Assembly (NCBI RefSeq): GCF_945859705.1
Contig: NC_079134.1
Coordinates: 64,148,437-64,212,436 of the forward strand
Direction: 5' to 3'
Source: Episyrphus balteatus
Lineage: Eukaryota > Arthropoda > Insecta > Diptera > Syrphidae
Length of the DNA stretch: 64,000 nt
A program made the translations under genes and the position numbers. The notes under the pieces were generated by a model. That model was given only the letters and a program-made list of their open reading frames with translations. It made no database searches and was not told where the DNA came from. This document shows positions 32,491 to 42,357 of this stretch, piece by piece. Within the stretch, counting starts at the first letter, position 1. Every line of letters starts with the position of its first letter.

Positions 32491-34124
32491 TTGGCAACTC
32501 TGTTGTGAGTGTTAGCATTGAAAAATCGTGTCTATATTGATTAATTTTTTCCTATAATTGTATAACCCGTAATTTGTAACATTATTGAGACTGTTGTTTT
32601 TGTTAAAAATTTTTTCGTTCCTAGTTAAAGTGTTTTGAATTTGTTATTCAGTGAATAGTTCTAAATTAATAAAAACATTTTTGTGCCAAGAATTCGAAGT
32701 GAATTAATATTTTATTAGAGTATGACATTTTGCAATCTTCTCTAAAGGGCCCAACCCATAGAATCCGTTGCGTCCGGTCCGTCGAAGTTTTCAACTGACG
32801 ACAACTCGATATAATACACACGTTCTTATGTTAAGCTACCCATAAGCGACGGATCGGATGGAGACGGATGGATTTGAAGGAAGAAGTAGCCCAACTTTCT
32901 ACTTTTTCATCCGTCGTATCCTTTGACATTGGTTGTCAACAATAGACCAGTTCGATTTTCTGTCCTTAGTGCACGCCGGGGAATTTCAGAATTAAGAACT
33001 GTGTTCTTTTCTTCTCCGATTTTATGAATTGTGAACTTTAATTGTTTATTTGTGAAGAAAATGTAATAAAAGTAACATTTAATAATATATCTAATCAATT
33101 ATATCAATTAAATACTTAAATTCTGTTGTAGAGTTCAATTTTACTATGCCAAAGTCATACCTAAAACTCATAATTTGTTATAAAAAATTGTTTTTAACTG
33201 AAGAGCAAGTACCTACAGGAAATCTAGTCGTGCATTTTATTTTATTAAAAAAAAGAACAACAATAATAGTTAAAAATTTCTTGCATCAGAACTTCCCAAC
33301 TAACAACTTTTATTCCATAAGGTTAGGATCTTTAATTTGTCGCAGTTATTATCTCTACAGGTCCTATATTTAGTTTGTGAATCGAAAATTAAAACTTTCG
33401 AGGTTAAACTTTCATTAAACGCTTCCTAGAAACCTAGTGCAAGTGGAATTTAAAAATTTGTACAAGCATTAATGTAAACATTTCGTTTAAATTTCAATAA
33501 GGCCACATGAAATTCCATTGTAGAAGCACAAGAAATAAAAGCCATTAAATGACTTCCTTTAAATTGCTTTGCTAATGAAATTGTATTAGTACTGCTTACA
33601 AAATCCTTATGAATGCTATGTATTTTTTTTTAATCCAGTCCGAAAATTATCAGATTCAAAATGACTTAGCTATATAGGTATTTAAGTATGGTAGAACTAC
33701 AAATTATATAGCTAATTACCTTAAATGTATTTATTTTTATAATTGTATATATAACCGAAACTATCTCAATAATAATATGTGAGCCGTTAAACATATTTAT
33801 AAGACTAAGATTAAAAAAAAAACATTACGTTAAATTTCAAATAAACCGCATTTAAACAGTTTTGCCTTTTTAAACAAAATATTCCACAAAATAGATATGT
33901 TATAGTTACAACATTTTAATATTTGATCGAAATAAATTGTTGAATTGTTGTATTTGATTGAAAATAATACAAAAGATGATTTATATCACTTTCAAATATA
34001 ACGAATTATATTTTGTATCTCTGTATCTCTGTACAAGAAAAAAAGAAATTCAATTTCGGGCGCATGCGCGAAAAGCTTTTAGTTTTATATGTTTGCCTTA
34101 TTAGAGAAGTTAAGGGTTATATAT
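32491..34124. other. No gene seen, AT-rich
   Basis: 1.6 kb without recognisable genes or repeats. Just before the gypsy-2 insertion there is a tandem-like relationship with sequence right of the element: AAAAGC..TTTAGTTTTAT and GTTTGCC at 34,073-34,097 recur at about 40,434-40,458. Confidence 0.45.
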
Positions 34125-34665
34125 TGTAATGTTTTATTTCGGGTTCACAATAAAACTTATTTAATTTCCACTTATATTTCCGTTCAAATAAGAACACACT
34201 TTATTTCAACTCAATTTACTTTTATTATTCGCTCAAACAAACACACTTTTAAATCACTTTATTTACTACTAACAATTCGCAACACTTTATTTCACTTTGT
34301 ACTGTACTCTTTCACTTTCAAGATTAAACTGTGTCCGGTCGGTGTCTACGCTGCCTTTTATACCGGAATCTCGAGACTCGAGAACGTCCTCGAAGGCTCT
34401 CGTCCCTGTCTCTCGAAACTTCCTTTCCAGGAAGGGCACTTCATACTTCCAGTCTAGTGGGATATTTTGAGATGTGTTCAGTGTGGGATATTTTGAGATG
34501 TGTTCAGTGAGATATTTTTAGATGTGTTCAGTGGGATATTTTTAGATGTGTTCAGTGAGATATTTTTCTTAATTACTAAAGGTCCGTTCACATTTCTACC
34601 TTTGCAGTAGTAGGTAGTGTGTTCAGACTTTTATCTTAAAAGTAGTTCAGTAATTCATCGTTACA
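34125..34665 (-). repeat. gypsy-2 3' LTR, 541 bp
   Basis: TG...CA ends on the minus strand (TGTAACGATGAATTAC to TTACA). It matches 39,845-40,385 throughout by eye. It contains a TATA box (TATAAAAG, complement 34,355-34,362) and a ~25-bp minisatellite at 34,461-34,567 built on GATATTTT..GATGTGTTCAGT. Confidence 0.95.
34461..34567. repeat. LTR minisatellite
   Basis: Four to five copies of a 22-26-bp unit containing GATATTTTTAGATGTGTTCAG lie in the U3 region; the same array is at 40,181-40,287 in the other LTR. Upstream of the TATA box in transcription order, so it may be an enhancer-like repeat. Confidence 0.8.
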
Positions 34666-34680
34666 TTGCCCCCCTCTTAG
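34666..34680 (-). promoter_or_regulatory. gypsy-2 polypurine tract
   Basis: The minus strand reads CTAAGAGGGGGGCAA immediately before the 3' LTR, the plus-strand primer for reverse transcription. Confidence 0.8.
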
Positions 34681-35984
34681 GATTGTTCGTCCCGAACAAC
34701 TCCATTGCTTCTATCACCATTATAACGATGTAAACGGTCACAATGAACTACCTTTAGTTTGCCTCTTACCCCTCTTTGTATACGGTAAACCACGTCGTTA
34801 ATTCTGGTTATTACTGTGTAAGGGCCTTCCCAGTTTTGTTGTAGCTTCGGTGATAGTCCCTTTTGTCGGTGGGGATTGTAAAACCACACAAGTTCTCCTT
34901 CTTGAAACCCTGTTGCTGTCGCTCGTGCGTCATATCTTGTTTCCATCCTGTCACTAGACGCTTTTATATTTGTCCTTGTCCGTTGGTGAATGTCAGCCAG
35001 TGTTCCTTTCAGGTTATCTACGTACTCATCCATTTCATGTGGCTCGTTTGGAACACTTCCAAATTTTATCTCACTTGGCAGACGTATTGTTGAGCCAAAT
35101 AGGACTTCCGATGGTGTATGTCCAGTAGAACTATGTGTTGCACTTCTATAAGCCATCAAGAATAATGGAATATGTCGGTCCCAGTCTCGTTGATTATCAT
35201 TGACTACTTTTGACAGGTGTTCCTTAAGTGTCCTGTTAAATCGCTCAACCATCCCATCAGATTGTGGATGAAGCGGTGTTGTTCGCGTCTTCTTGATGCC
35301 AAGGAGTGAGCAAACCTCTTGAAAAATCTTAGATTCGAAGTTCCTTCTTTGGTCGGAATGAAGTTCCATGGGTACTCCGAACCTGCTCACCCAATGAAAG
35401 ACAATCTTATCCACAACTGTTTTGGTTTCCTGGTTTGGAATGGCAAATGCCTCAGGCCATTTGCTGAAGTAGTCCATCACTACAAGGATGTATCGATTTC
35501 CGTTGTTGGTTTCGGGAAAAGGACCTGCTACGTCTATTGCAATTCTCTCAAAAGGTGCACCCACATTGTACTGCTGCATCTTGCTTTGGATTTTTCTAGC
35601 TGGTCCTTTGCTAGCGGCACAAGTATTACATTTTCGACACCACTTTTCAACGTCTTCTCTCATACGTAACCAGTAGAATTGCTGTCGTAGCTTTTCCAGC
35701 GTCTTGTTGATGCCTAAATGGCCTCCAGAAGTTCCACCGTGCATCTCTCGGAGAACATCATTTACCTTTGACTGAGGTACGACTAGCTGCATTAAATAGG
35801 ATTTACCATCTGCGGATTCCCACTTACGCCTGAGCAGCCCTTCTTGCACATGAAGTGAGTCCCATTGTGCCCAATATGCTTTTAGAGTGGGGCTTCGGTC
35901 GGAGATGTCGGCCCATTCTGGTTTCTCTTGATGTTCCTTCCATGCAAGGATGGGTTCGATGTCCGAATCTTCCTGTTGGGCCAT
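34677..35984 (-). CDS. gypsy-2 pol: integrase region
   Basis: A 435-codon open stretch, the C-terminal third of pol; the first Met is internal. Order: H2C2 zinc finger (EMHGGTSGGHLG..., CRKCNTCAASKG; residues ~80-130), catalytic core with D in AIDVAGPFPE, D in ELHSDQRRNFESK and E in GMVERFNRTLKEH (~145-250), then a GPY-type C-terminal domain (NWEGPYTVITRI, ~385-400). The three acidic residues are present. The usual HSDQGRNF reads HSDQRRNF, a change at a conserved glycine that may harm activity. It is in frame with the RNase H part across one TAG at 36,180. The stop is next to the polypurine tract. Confidence 0.9.
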   Translation of the reverse strand: MAQQEDSDIEPILAWKEHQEKPEWADISDRSPTLKAYWAQWDSLHVQEGLLRRKWESADGKSYLMQLVVPQSKVNDVLREMHGGTSGGHLGINKTLEKLRQQFYWLRMREDVEKWCRKCNTCAASKGPARKIQSKMQQYNVGAPFERIAIDVAGPFPETNNGNRYILVVMDYFSKWPEAFAIPNQETKTVVDKIVFHWVSRFGVPMELHSDQRRNFESKIFQEVCSLLGIKKTRTTPLHPQSDGMVERFNRTLKEHLSKVVNDNQRDWDRHIPLFLMAYRSATHSSTGHTPSEVLFGSTIRLPSEIKFGSVPNEPHEMDEYVDNLKGTLADIHQRTRTNIKASSDRMETRYDARATATGFQEGELVWFYNPHRQKGLSPKLQQNWEGPYTVITRINDVVYRIQRGVRGKLKVVHCDRLHRYNGDRSNGVVRDEQS

Positions 35985-36179
35985 TCTGAGTTCTTCATTA
36001 CTCCAGCCGCAAATGGGATCAGCTCTCGTTCTTCTAACAGCGACAACTTCCTTTTCTTCTAGTCGTGTGCAATGTTTGCAGTCTTGCTTGCACGGGCGTC
36101 GAGATAATGCGTCTGCATTTGAATGCAGTTTTCCTCTTCGATGTTGAATCTGACATTGATACGTCTGAAGTATCTCGAT

Positions 36180-37472
36180 CTATCTTGCTACTTGACCCTC
36201 TGGATTTTTGAAGTTCAAAAGCCAATTTAGTGCACCATGATCTGTGCGAAGAAGGAACTTCTGTCCATAGATGTACTTATGGAAGTGCTTTGTTGCCAAT
36301 ACTAGAGCTAGAAGTTCCCTTCTGGTCACGCAATAGTTTCTTTCTTGTTTCGAGAGTACCTTGCTGAAATAGGCAACGACCTTTTCTTCTCCGTCATGAA
36401 CTTGCGATAAAACAGCACCAACTCCAACATTACTTGCATCTGCGTCAATGATGAATTGTTTGCCTGGAGTCGGATAGGCCAGCACAGGAGCTTCACATAA
36501 CCGCAGCTTCAGTTCCTGAAAGCTTTTCTCACACTCACCTGACCATTTAAAGGGTTTACCCTTCTCCGTAAGTTGGTGCAAGCTTTTGGCGATTCTCGCA
36601 AAATCCTTCACAAATCGTCCATAGTACGTTGCCAGACCGAGGAAACTCCGAAGTTGATGCTTGTCCTGAGGGGTTGGCCAGTTCTTCACAGTGTCAACCT
36701 TTTCAGGATCAGTCTTCACTCCTTGGGATGAGATGATATGCCCCAAATATTTAACCTCGGTCTTGAAAAGTGCACATTTCTTTGGATTCAACTTAAGATG
36801 TGCTTCTCGTAGCCTTTGGAATACAGCCTTTAGGTTTTCACAATGGTCATCAAATGTTTTCCCGTAAACGATGACATCATCCAAATAGACTAGGCAAGAT
36901 TTCCAGGTTAATCCATTTAAAACGCACTCCATTAAGCGCTCAAAAGTAGCTGGGGCATTGCATAGCCCAAACGGCATGACATTAAACTGCCACAGACCAT
37001 TTCCTGTGGAGAAAGCCGTCTTCTCCCGATCTTCTGGATGGATTTCTACCTGCCAGTAGCCACTCTTCAAATCCAAAGTCGAAAACCATTGTGCTCCTTC
37101 CATTGCATCTAGAGTATCGCTGATTTTTGGCAGTGGGTAGCTGTCTTTCTTCGTCACATCATTCAGCCTGCGGTAGTCGACACAAAATCGAGTGCTTCCA
37201 TCCTTCTTTTTGACGAGAACTACCGGTGATGCCCAAGGGCTTTTGGAATTTTCGATTAGCCCGTCTTTCTTCATTGTTGTTATCATTTCTTCAACTTCAC
37301 CTTGTTTGGCCAACGGGAGACGTCTTGCTGGTTGACGAATCGGCCTAGCATCTCCTGTATCGATTCGATGCTGCACCAGTTGTGTCCGGCCGTATTGCCC
37401 GCTGGGTGAAGAGAAAATATCAGCATATTCGTGAAGAAGACTTCCCGCAACATTAAGCTGATGTTGACTCAA
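36180..37472 (-). CDS. gypsy-2 pol: reverse transcriptase and RNase H
   Basis: 430 codons in the pol frame. RT motifs in order: PWASPVVLVKKKDGSTRFCV, FSTLDLKSGYWQ, FNVMPFGLCNAPATFERLM, CLVYLDDVIVYG (catalytic YLDD intact), LKLNPKKCALF, KYLGHIIS and SFLGLATYYGRFV. RNase H: FIIDADASNVGVGAVL and LLRTDHGALNWLL. It stops at a TAG (36,180-36,182) after EGQVAR, where gypsy elements normally have tryptophan; translation is otherwise open into the integrase part. It copies element RNA into DNA in virus-like particles. Confidence 0.9.
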   Translation of the reverse strand: MSQHQLNVAGSLLHEYADIFSSPSGQYGRTQLVQHRIDTGDARPIRQPARRLPLAKQGEVEEMITTMKKDGLIENSKSPWASPVVLVKKKDGSTRFCVDYRRLNDVTKKDSYPLPKISDTLDAMEGAQWFSTLDLKSGYWQVEIHPEDREKTAFSTGNGLWQFNVMPFGLCNAPATFERLMECVLNGLTWKSCLVYLDDVIVYGKTFDDHCENLKAVFQRLREAHLKLNPKKCALFKTEVKYLGHIISSQGVKTDPEKVDTVKNWPTPQDKHQLRSFLGLATYYGRFVKDFARIAKSLHQLTEKGKPFKWSGECEKSFQELKLRLCEAPVLAYPTPGKQFIIDADASNVGVGAVLSQVHDGEEKVVAYFSKVLSKQERNYCVTRRELLALVLATKHFHKYIYGQKFLLRTDHGALNWLLNFKNPEGQVAR

Positions 37473-37505
37473 GTTGTCTGATTTGAGAATTTGTTTCTTT
37501 AGTTT

Positions 37506-38260
37506 CTACGAGTTCATAGTCATCTGTGTATCCACCTCGTTGATCTTAGTTATTGCGGCCACAGATTCACATTGCCCAACAACTTCTCCTTTCTTAAGCT
37601 TGATTGGGTACGGTTTGATGTTAAGTATCCGTACAGGTACCATGTTGTTCTTTGGTGCCACAAGAGTCTTCCCGATGATGATGTTTTGGGAACTTTGTTC
37701 AACTTCTGGCTCAACCATGAGGTATCGATGGCTTCCAATATTCCCCTTTAGTTTCGTCCACACAAAAACTTCTGAAGAAGGAGGCAGGCACATGTCTTCT
37801 TTGATGACAGTTCTAATTGTTGTTGAATTTTCGTTGCCATAGACCATTGGGATCTCCACATTTCTGTATTTCAGGACTTGATTACCTATATCCAAAATGA
37901 TTTCATGGTCCTTCATGAAGTCGATTCCAATGATGCACTCGTCACATATATCTGCCACCAAAAACACATGCGAAAACTCTAGTTCTGCCATACGGATCGT
38001 AAGACGAACTTCACCGTACACCCTTGCTGCTTCTCCTGTGGCTGTCTTCAGACGGTAGCTGTTGGTGTTATGTAGCCATGTCATCTTCACCAAGTCTCTT
38101 CGTACAATAGAGGCGGTGGCACCGGTGTCAATTGTAGCCACGTGTTGTTTGTTGTTTATGGTCGCCTCCACTGTCAGACTTTTGTTGTCTCGTTTACTCT
38201 GTGAGACTTGAATTGTGGTTCTGGGGCCATCGATACCAGAAACCAGCTTCTGCCCCTCGA
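37506..38260 (-). CDS. gypsy-2 pol: aspartic protease
   Basis: The N-terminal part of pol. The active site is ATIDTGATASIVRRDLV, followed by a flap region and ECIIGIDFMKDHEIILDIG, typical of retropepsins. The frame opens upstream of the apparent start at 38,171 and overlaps the end of gag in the +1 frame (about 38,250-38,300), so pol would need frameshifting or reinitiation. It ends at TAG 37,506-37,508 (TMNS*KLKKQ), but the same frame continues 33 nt later into RT. Either readthrough or a disabling mutation. Confidence 0.85.
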
Positions 38261-38269
38261 AGTTGGTCC

Positions 38270-39694
38270 TTACTCGTTTCCCGAATGGGAATCAAGATGA
38301 GCATGAGTGTTAGTTGTATCGCTTACCTGTTGTTGGGCAATATTCCTGTTTCCACAGTGTTCGCAAGCAGTTCTTCTTGGTGGCAATCTGCACTGCCGCT
38401 GGAGATGTCCTGTCTTGTTACAGTTCCAGCATCGAGCAGCTCCGTCTCGCTGGTTTCTTTGGAACGCGAGTTTTTGACAAGAGCATTCCTCCACTGCAAC
38501 TTCTCTTACCCGATGAACGCCTTGAGAAGCCTGTTCTGCTGCTTCCATAGTCAGTGCAAACGCTAATGCTTCAGGAAGGGAACGTTTTCCAGCTGTTCGA
38601 ATTGCTCGCTGAAGATTTATATCAGATACAGCACGTACAAAGGCTTCTGTAGCAAACTGATTGATAATGTCGTCTCCTGCTGTCGGATATGCCAGATGAG
38701 CCAACCTTTCGATATCTGCTTGAAGTTGTTGCAGAGTTTCTCCTCTTTTCTGGACTCTTGTATTGAGATGGACGCGGAAGACTTCCTGCATATGGCCATC
38801 TCCAAAGCGTTTTTCAATGACCTGGACAAGAGCGTTAAAGTTACCATTCTTTTCTGGTGGTAACGTTTGTAACAACTCAGCAGCAGGACCTCTAAGAGCA
38901 AGAGTCAGCGCTATACATTTGTCTTCGTCATCCCAGCCATTTGTTGTTGCAGCTGCCTCAAACTGTTTCTTGTAGATCGACCAAGAACTTTGTCCATCAA
39001 ATGTTGGTGGATGCATTTCCTTCTTCTTTGGGTACTCACCAGAACTTTCTCGGATCTTAATTTTCCGAACCTTGTCAAGTTCCTCAGTAATACTTTGCAT
39101 TTTAACTTCCATTTTTTCAAATTTGTCATCCACTTTCTCGAACTTTCCTTCTACTTTCTCGAGTTTTTCTTCAACTTTCTCGAACTTTTCTTGAGATTGC
39201 TTTTCAACGCATTTGATGGAAGCATCAATAGCAACGAACTTGTTCTCGATCGCGTCAAGCTTACCTTGGATGATGTTTTTCTGTTCATCTAATTTTTCGA
39301 GAAGATTCTGTTGTTCACTCTTTTGCTCTGTTCGTTGTTGATCCATTTGTTCTCTTTGTTCATTGCGTTGTTTTTCTAATTGTTCTCTCTGTTCCTTGCG
39401 TTGTGTCTCAATTTGTTCAAGAAGATTTTTCTGTTCATCCTTCTGTTCATTACGTTGTTCTTCCAATTTGGCAAGGAGAACAGCCACCATGGACGACATA
39501 TCGGAAGTATTACTTACTTGTTCTTCTGTCATTTCAACTTCGAATTGAAATGTATCCAAATTTTCGTTCTTCTGGGTTAAATAATCCTGCAGACGTATAA
39601 TGAGGTCATTTTTCGATCCAGCAGTAGGAAGACCTCGCTTAGTTAATTCCGCCTTAAGCTCAGTCAAACTTAACTGATTTAATGTTTTACCCAT
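38270..39694 (-). CDS. gypsy-2 gag, SAP domain and zinc knuckle
   Basis: 474 codons from ATG 39,694. Residues ~6-40 (LSLTELKAELTKRGLPTAGS) form a SAP-like helix-loop-helix, followed by a long coiled coil of EQRxEQ repeats (~80-210), a retrotransposon gag domain (SIYKKQFEAAATTNGWDDED, LRGPAAELLQTLP) and one CCHC knuckle CWNCNKTGHLQRQC near residue 430. It builds the particle and packages RNA. A SAP domain at the gag N-terminus is seen in some insect Ty3/gypsy lineages. Intact and open throughout. Confidence 0.9.
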   Translation of the reverse strand: MGKTLNQLSLTELKAELTKRGLPTAGSKNDLIIRLQDYLTQKNENLDTFQFEVEMTEEQVSNTSDMSSMVAVLLAKLEEQRNEQKDEQKNLLEQIETQRKEQREQLEKQRNEQREQMDQQRTEQKSEQQNLLEKLDEQKNIIQGKLDAIENKFVAIDASIKCVEKQSQEKFEKVEEKLEKVEGKFEKVDDKFEKMEVKMQSITEELDKVRKIKIRESSGEYPKKKEMHPPTFDGQSSWSIYKKQFEAAATTNGWDDEDKCIALTLALRGPAAELLQTLPPEKNGNFNALVQVIEKRFGDGHMQEVFRVHLNTRVQKRGETLQQLQADIERLAHLAYPTAGDDIINQFATEAFVRAVSDINLQRAIRTAGKRSLPEALAFALTMEAAEQASQGVHRVREVAVEECSCQKLAFQRNQRDGAARCWNCNKTGHLQRQCRLPPRRTACEHCGNRNIAQQQVSDTTNTHAHLDSHSGNE

Positions 39695-39825
39695 TTTAAC
39701 TTTTCAAAACGCGAGCACTTTTACTTATTTCAAAGTGTTTTACACTTTGTTAATTGTTAAAACACACGCGCACTTTTTATTTTATTCGCGAAATTATCTG
39801 ATTCGCACAAATAAATAAGTTTTAT

Positions 39826-39844
39826 TCCACTTTTCTGACACCAA
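39826..39844 (-). promoter_or_regulatory. gypsy-2 primer-binding site
   Basis: Just inside the 5' LTR the minus strand reads TTGGTGTCAGAAAAGTGG; TGG begins the tRNA 3'-end complement. The tRNA is not identified. Confidence 0.7.
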
Positions 39845-40385
39845 TGTAATGTTTTATTTCGGGTTCACAATAAAACTTATTTAATTTCCACTTATATTTC
39901 CGTTCAAATAAGAACACACTTTATTTCAACTCAATTTACTTTTATTATTCGCTCAAACAAACACACTTTTAAATCACTTTATTTACTACTAACAATTCGC
40001 AACACTTTATTTCACTTTGTACTGTACTCTTTCACTTTCAAGATTAAACTGTGTCCGGTCGGTGTCTACGCTGCCTTTTATACCGGAATCTCGAGACTCG
40101 AGAACGTCCTCGAAGGCTCTCGTCCCTGTCTCTCGAAACTTCCTTTCCAGGAAGGGCACTTCATACTTCCAGTCTAGTGGGATATTTTGAGATGTGTTCA
40201 GTGTGGGATATTTTGAGATGTGTTCAGTGAGATATTTTTAGATGTGTTCAGTGGGATATTTTTAGATGTGTTCAGTGAGATATTTTTCTTAATTACTAAA
40301 GGTCCGTTCACATTTCTACCTTTGCAGTAGTAGGTAGTGTGTTCAGACTTTTATCTTAAAAGTAGTTCAGTAATTCATCGTTACA
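39845..40385 (-). repeat. gypsy-2 5' LTR, 541 bp
   Basis: The promoter-bearing LTR for minus-strand transcription. A TATAAAAG box (complement 40,075-40,082) lies downstream of the minisatellite (40,181-40,287). I see no base differing from the 3' LTR at 34,125-34,665. Confidence 0.95.
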
Positions 40386-40708
40386 ATATTTATATTTGTA
40401 GAAGCCCTTTAATCACAAGCAAAACATTGAAAAAAGCATTTAGTTTTATGAGTTTGCCTAAGCGAAGTAAGGTTCGCTAATTTTATTTGTAGAAGCCCTA
40501 TGAAAATGAGTTCAAGCTAAATTTTGTAAACTGTCAGACAAACACATGAGAATAAGAAATATTTGGATAAGCGCGATTATGGTGACCATTTTTGGTTTTC
40601 TTATTCATTGTTATAAATAAATAAATGAAAAAGTGAATCTTTTTATATCGGTAATTGGTTTAAAATAGTGATAATAAAGAAGATTTATTTACCAATTTGG
40701 AGTATATA
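40386..40708. other. No gene; flank duplicated before gypsy-2 inserted
   Basis: ATTTATATTTGTAGAAGCCCT (40,388) and ATTTTATTTGTAGAAGCCCT (about 40,480) are ~90 bp apart, with TTAGTTTTAT..GTTTGCC shared with the left flank (34,079-34,097). The insertion therefore fell in a degenerate ~90-bp tandem pair. Otherwise AT-rich. Confidence 0.5.
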
Positions 40709-41132
40709 CAGTGCGATTCACATGGTTAGACGCACCAATTTTCGTTTGCCAAAATTTCATTTTTTTGTAGGTGTGTAGAAGAATAACCAAAAAAATTGTA
40801 TTCATAAGAATGGTTATTTAGTTCTTAATAGAAAAACAAAAAGAAATAGTGGGTGAGTGGAAGTTAACGGTACTTTTTATTCCTTTTTGTCTCCGATGTA
40901 AGAAAAAAGGGGACTTTTTTTGGTTCACATGATTAGACGCACACCTTAAATTAGTTAGTTTGGCGAGATCTATTGCGCTGATTTGATTAAATTTGGAAGA
41001 TTAAGCATCAAGGAGTAATTTTTTAGTGATTTTATTCAAAATCTATAAAAAAAAAGTTCTGAGCGCGAAAGAAAAAGGATAAAATGACACGTTGGATTCC
41101 AAAGGTTTTTCCATAAGCACCAAAAAAATAGG

Positions 41133-41354
41133 ATGAGTGACCATTTCGAGAGGATTCATTTTTTAGACAGTGCCTCCTACGGTAAAAACGTCAAGGGAGG
41201 AACAATAAAAGCTTTAACACCTCAGGAAAAAAGAAAATTTATAAGAAAAGCTTCGAATTCAGCCCTATCCATGAGCAAAATTAAAGAAAAAGCTGGGATA
41301 ACGGAAAGAATATCAACTTTTCGGCAAATTATTTTGAGTGCCGAACATCTTTAA
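41133..41354 (+). CDS. Tc1-type DNA-binding domain ORF, left arm
   Basis: A 73-codon ORF starting MSDHFERIHFL and continuing KGGTIKALTPQEKRKFIRKA, SALSMSKIKEKAGITERIST and RQIILSAEH. This resembles the first helix-turn-helix of Bari/Tc1-like transposases (LTP..KR.I.R.AS......I); no second HTH or DDE domain follows. If translated it could bind the element ends without cutting. The mirror copy is at 41,706-41,927. Confidence 0.6.
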   Translation: MSDHFERIHFLDSASYGKNVKGGTIKALTPQEKRKFIRKASNSALSMSKIKEKAGITERISTFRQIILSAEHL

Positions 41355-41705
41355 TTAAAATAAAACTTAAAAATAGTCTCTAAAAAACGTTGTTTGAAAA
41401 CAAAAGCGGTTTAAAACGAAAACCAAATCGAATGTAGTATTAAATGGCTCCCAAGACCATTACACCTCTTTGTATTGAATGGTGGAGTGTCAAAAAACTT
41501 TTCCTCCTTGTGAAAATCATGAAAGTAATGCTAATACTCATGAGAACAATTCAAATAAAACTTATTTTCATTATAAAAAATTACATTTGGTCAGTTTAGA
41601 AAACTTCAAAAACTTGTTTTATATGTTATGTGAAAACGTGCGATCTCCAACCGCTGTTGTTTTCAAAAAACGTTTTTTAGAGACTATTTTTAAGTTTTAT
41701 TTTAA

Positions 41706-41927
41706 TTAAGGATGTTCGGCACTCAAAATAATTTGCCGAAAAGTTGATATTCTTTCCGTTATCCCAGCTTTTTCTTTAATTTTGCTCATGGATAGGGCTG
41801 AATTCGAAGCTTTTCTTATAAATTTTCTTTTTTCCTGAGGTGTTAAAGCTTTTATTGTTCCTCCCTTGACGTTTTTACCGTAGGAGGCACTGTCTAAAAA
41901 ATGAATCCTCTCGAAATGGTCACTCAT
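41706..41927 (-). CDS. Tc1-type DNA-binding domain ORF, right arm
   Basis: The inverted duplicate of 41,133-41,354, open over the same 73 codons; only the final residue differs (P instead of L). Conservation of both frames reflects the young palindrome as much as selection. Confidence 0.6.
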   Translation of the reverse strand: MSDHFERIHFLDSASYGKNVKGGTIKALTPQEKRKFIRKASNSALSMSKIKEKAGITERISTFRQIILSAEHP

Positions 41928-42357
41928 CCTATTTTTTTGGCAATGGTGCTTATGGAAAAACCTTTGGAATCCAACGTGTCATTTTATCCTTTTTCTTTCG
42001 CGCTCAGAACTTTTTTTTTACAGATTTTGAATAAAATCACTAAAAAATTACTCCTTGATGCTTAATCTTCCAAATTTAATCAAATCAGCGCAATAGATCT
42101 CGCCAAACTAACTAATTTAAGGTGTGCGTCTAATCATGTGAACCAAAAAAAGTCCCCTTTTTTCTTACATCGGAGACAAAAAGGAATAAAAAGTACCGTT
42201 AACTTCCACTCACCCACTATTTCTTTTTGTTTTTCTATTAAGAACTAAATAACCATTCTTATGAATACAATTTTTTTGGTTATTCTTCTACACACCTACA
42301 AAAAAATGAAATTTTGGCAAACGAAAATTGGTGCGTCTAACCATGTGAATCGCACTG

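Larger units (their letters stand above)
34121..40389 (-). mobile_element. Full-length Ty3/gypsy retrotransposon (gypsy-2)
   Basis: A 6,261-bp element (34,125-40,385) on the minus strand with 541-bp LTRs in which I see no difference, flanked by a 4-bp ATAT duplication (34,121-34,124 and 40,386-40,389). Order from the right: LTR, primer-binding site, gag, protease, RT, RNase H, integrase, polypurine tract, LTR. No envelope gene. Pol is one continuous frame except for two amber codons. Identical LTRs imply very recent insertion. Confidence 0.95.
40709..42357. mobile_element. Palindromic Tc1/mariner derivative
   Basis: The terminal CAGTGCGATTCACATGG and its exact complement are flanked by TA on both sides (40,707-40,708 and 42,358-42,359), as in Tc1/mariner insertions. 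The arms (~700 bp; 40,709-41,417 and 41,650-42,357) are almost identical inverted copies, with ~230 bp of unique centre. Each arm encodes the same N-terminal transposase fragment on opposite strands. The catalytic domain is missing. Confidence 0.9.

Noticed and set aside
33146..33373. 75-codon plus-strand ORF in the AT-rich stretch left of gypsy-2
   Set aside because: No domain, no composition shift and no splice context; length expected by chance in AT-rich DNA.
34863..39600. Plus-strand ORFs of 60-122 codons over the gypsy-2 element
   Set aside because: Antisense shadows of gag and pol; no motifs of their own.
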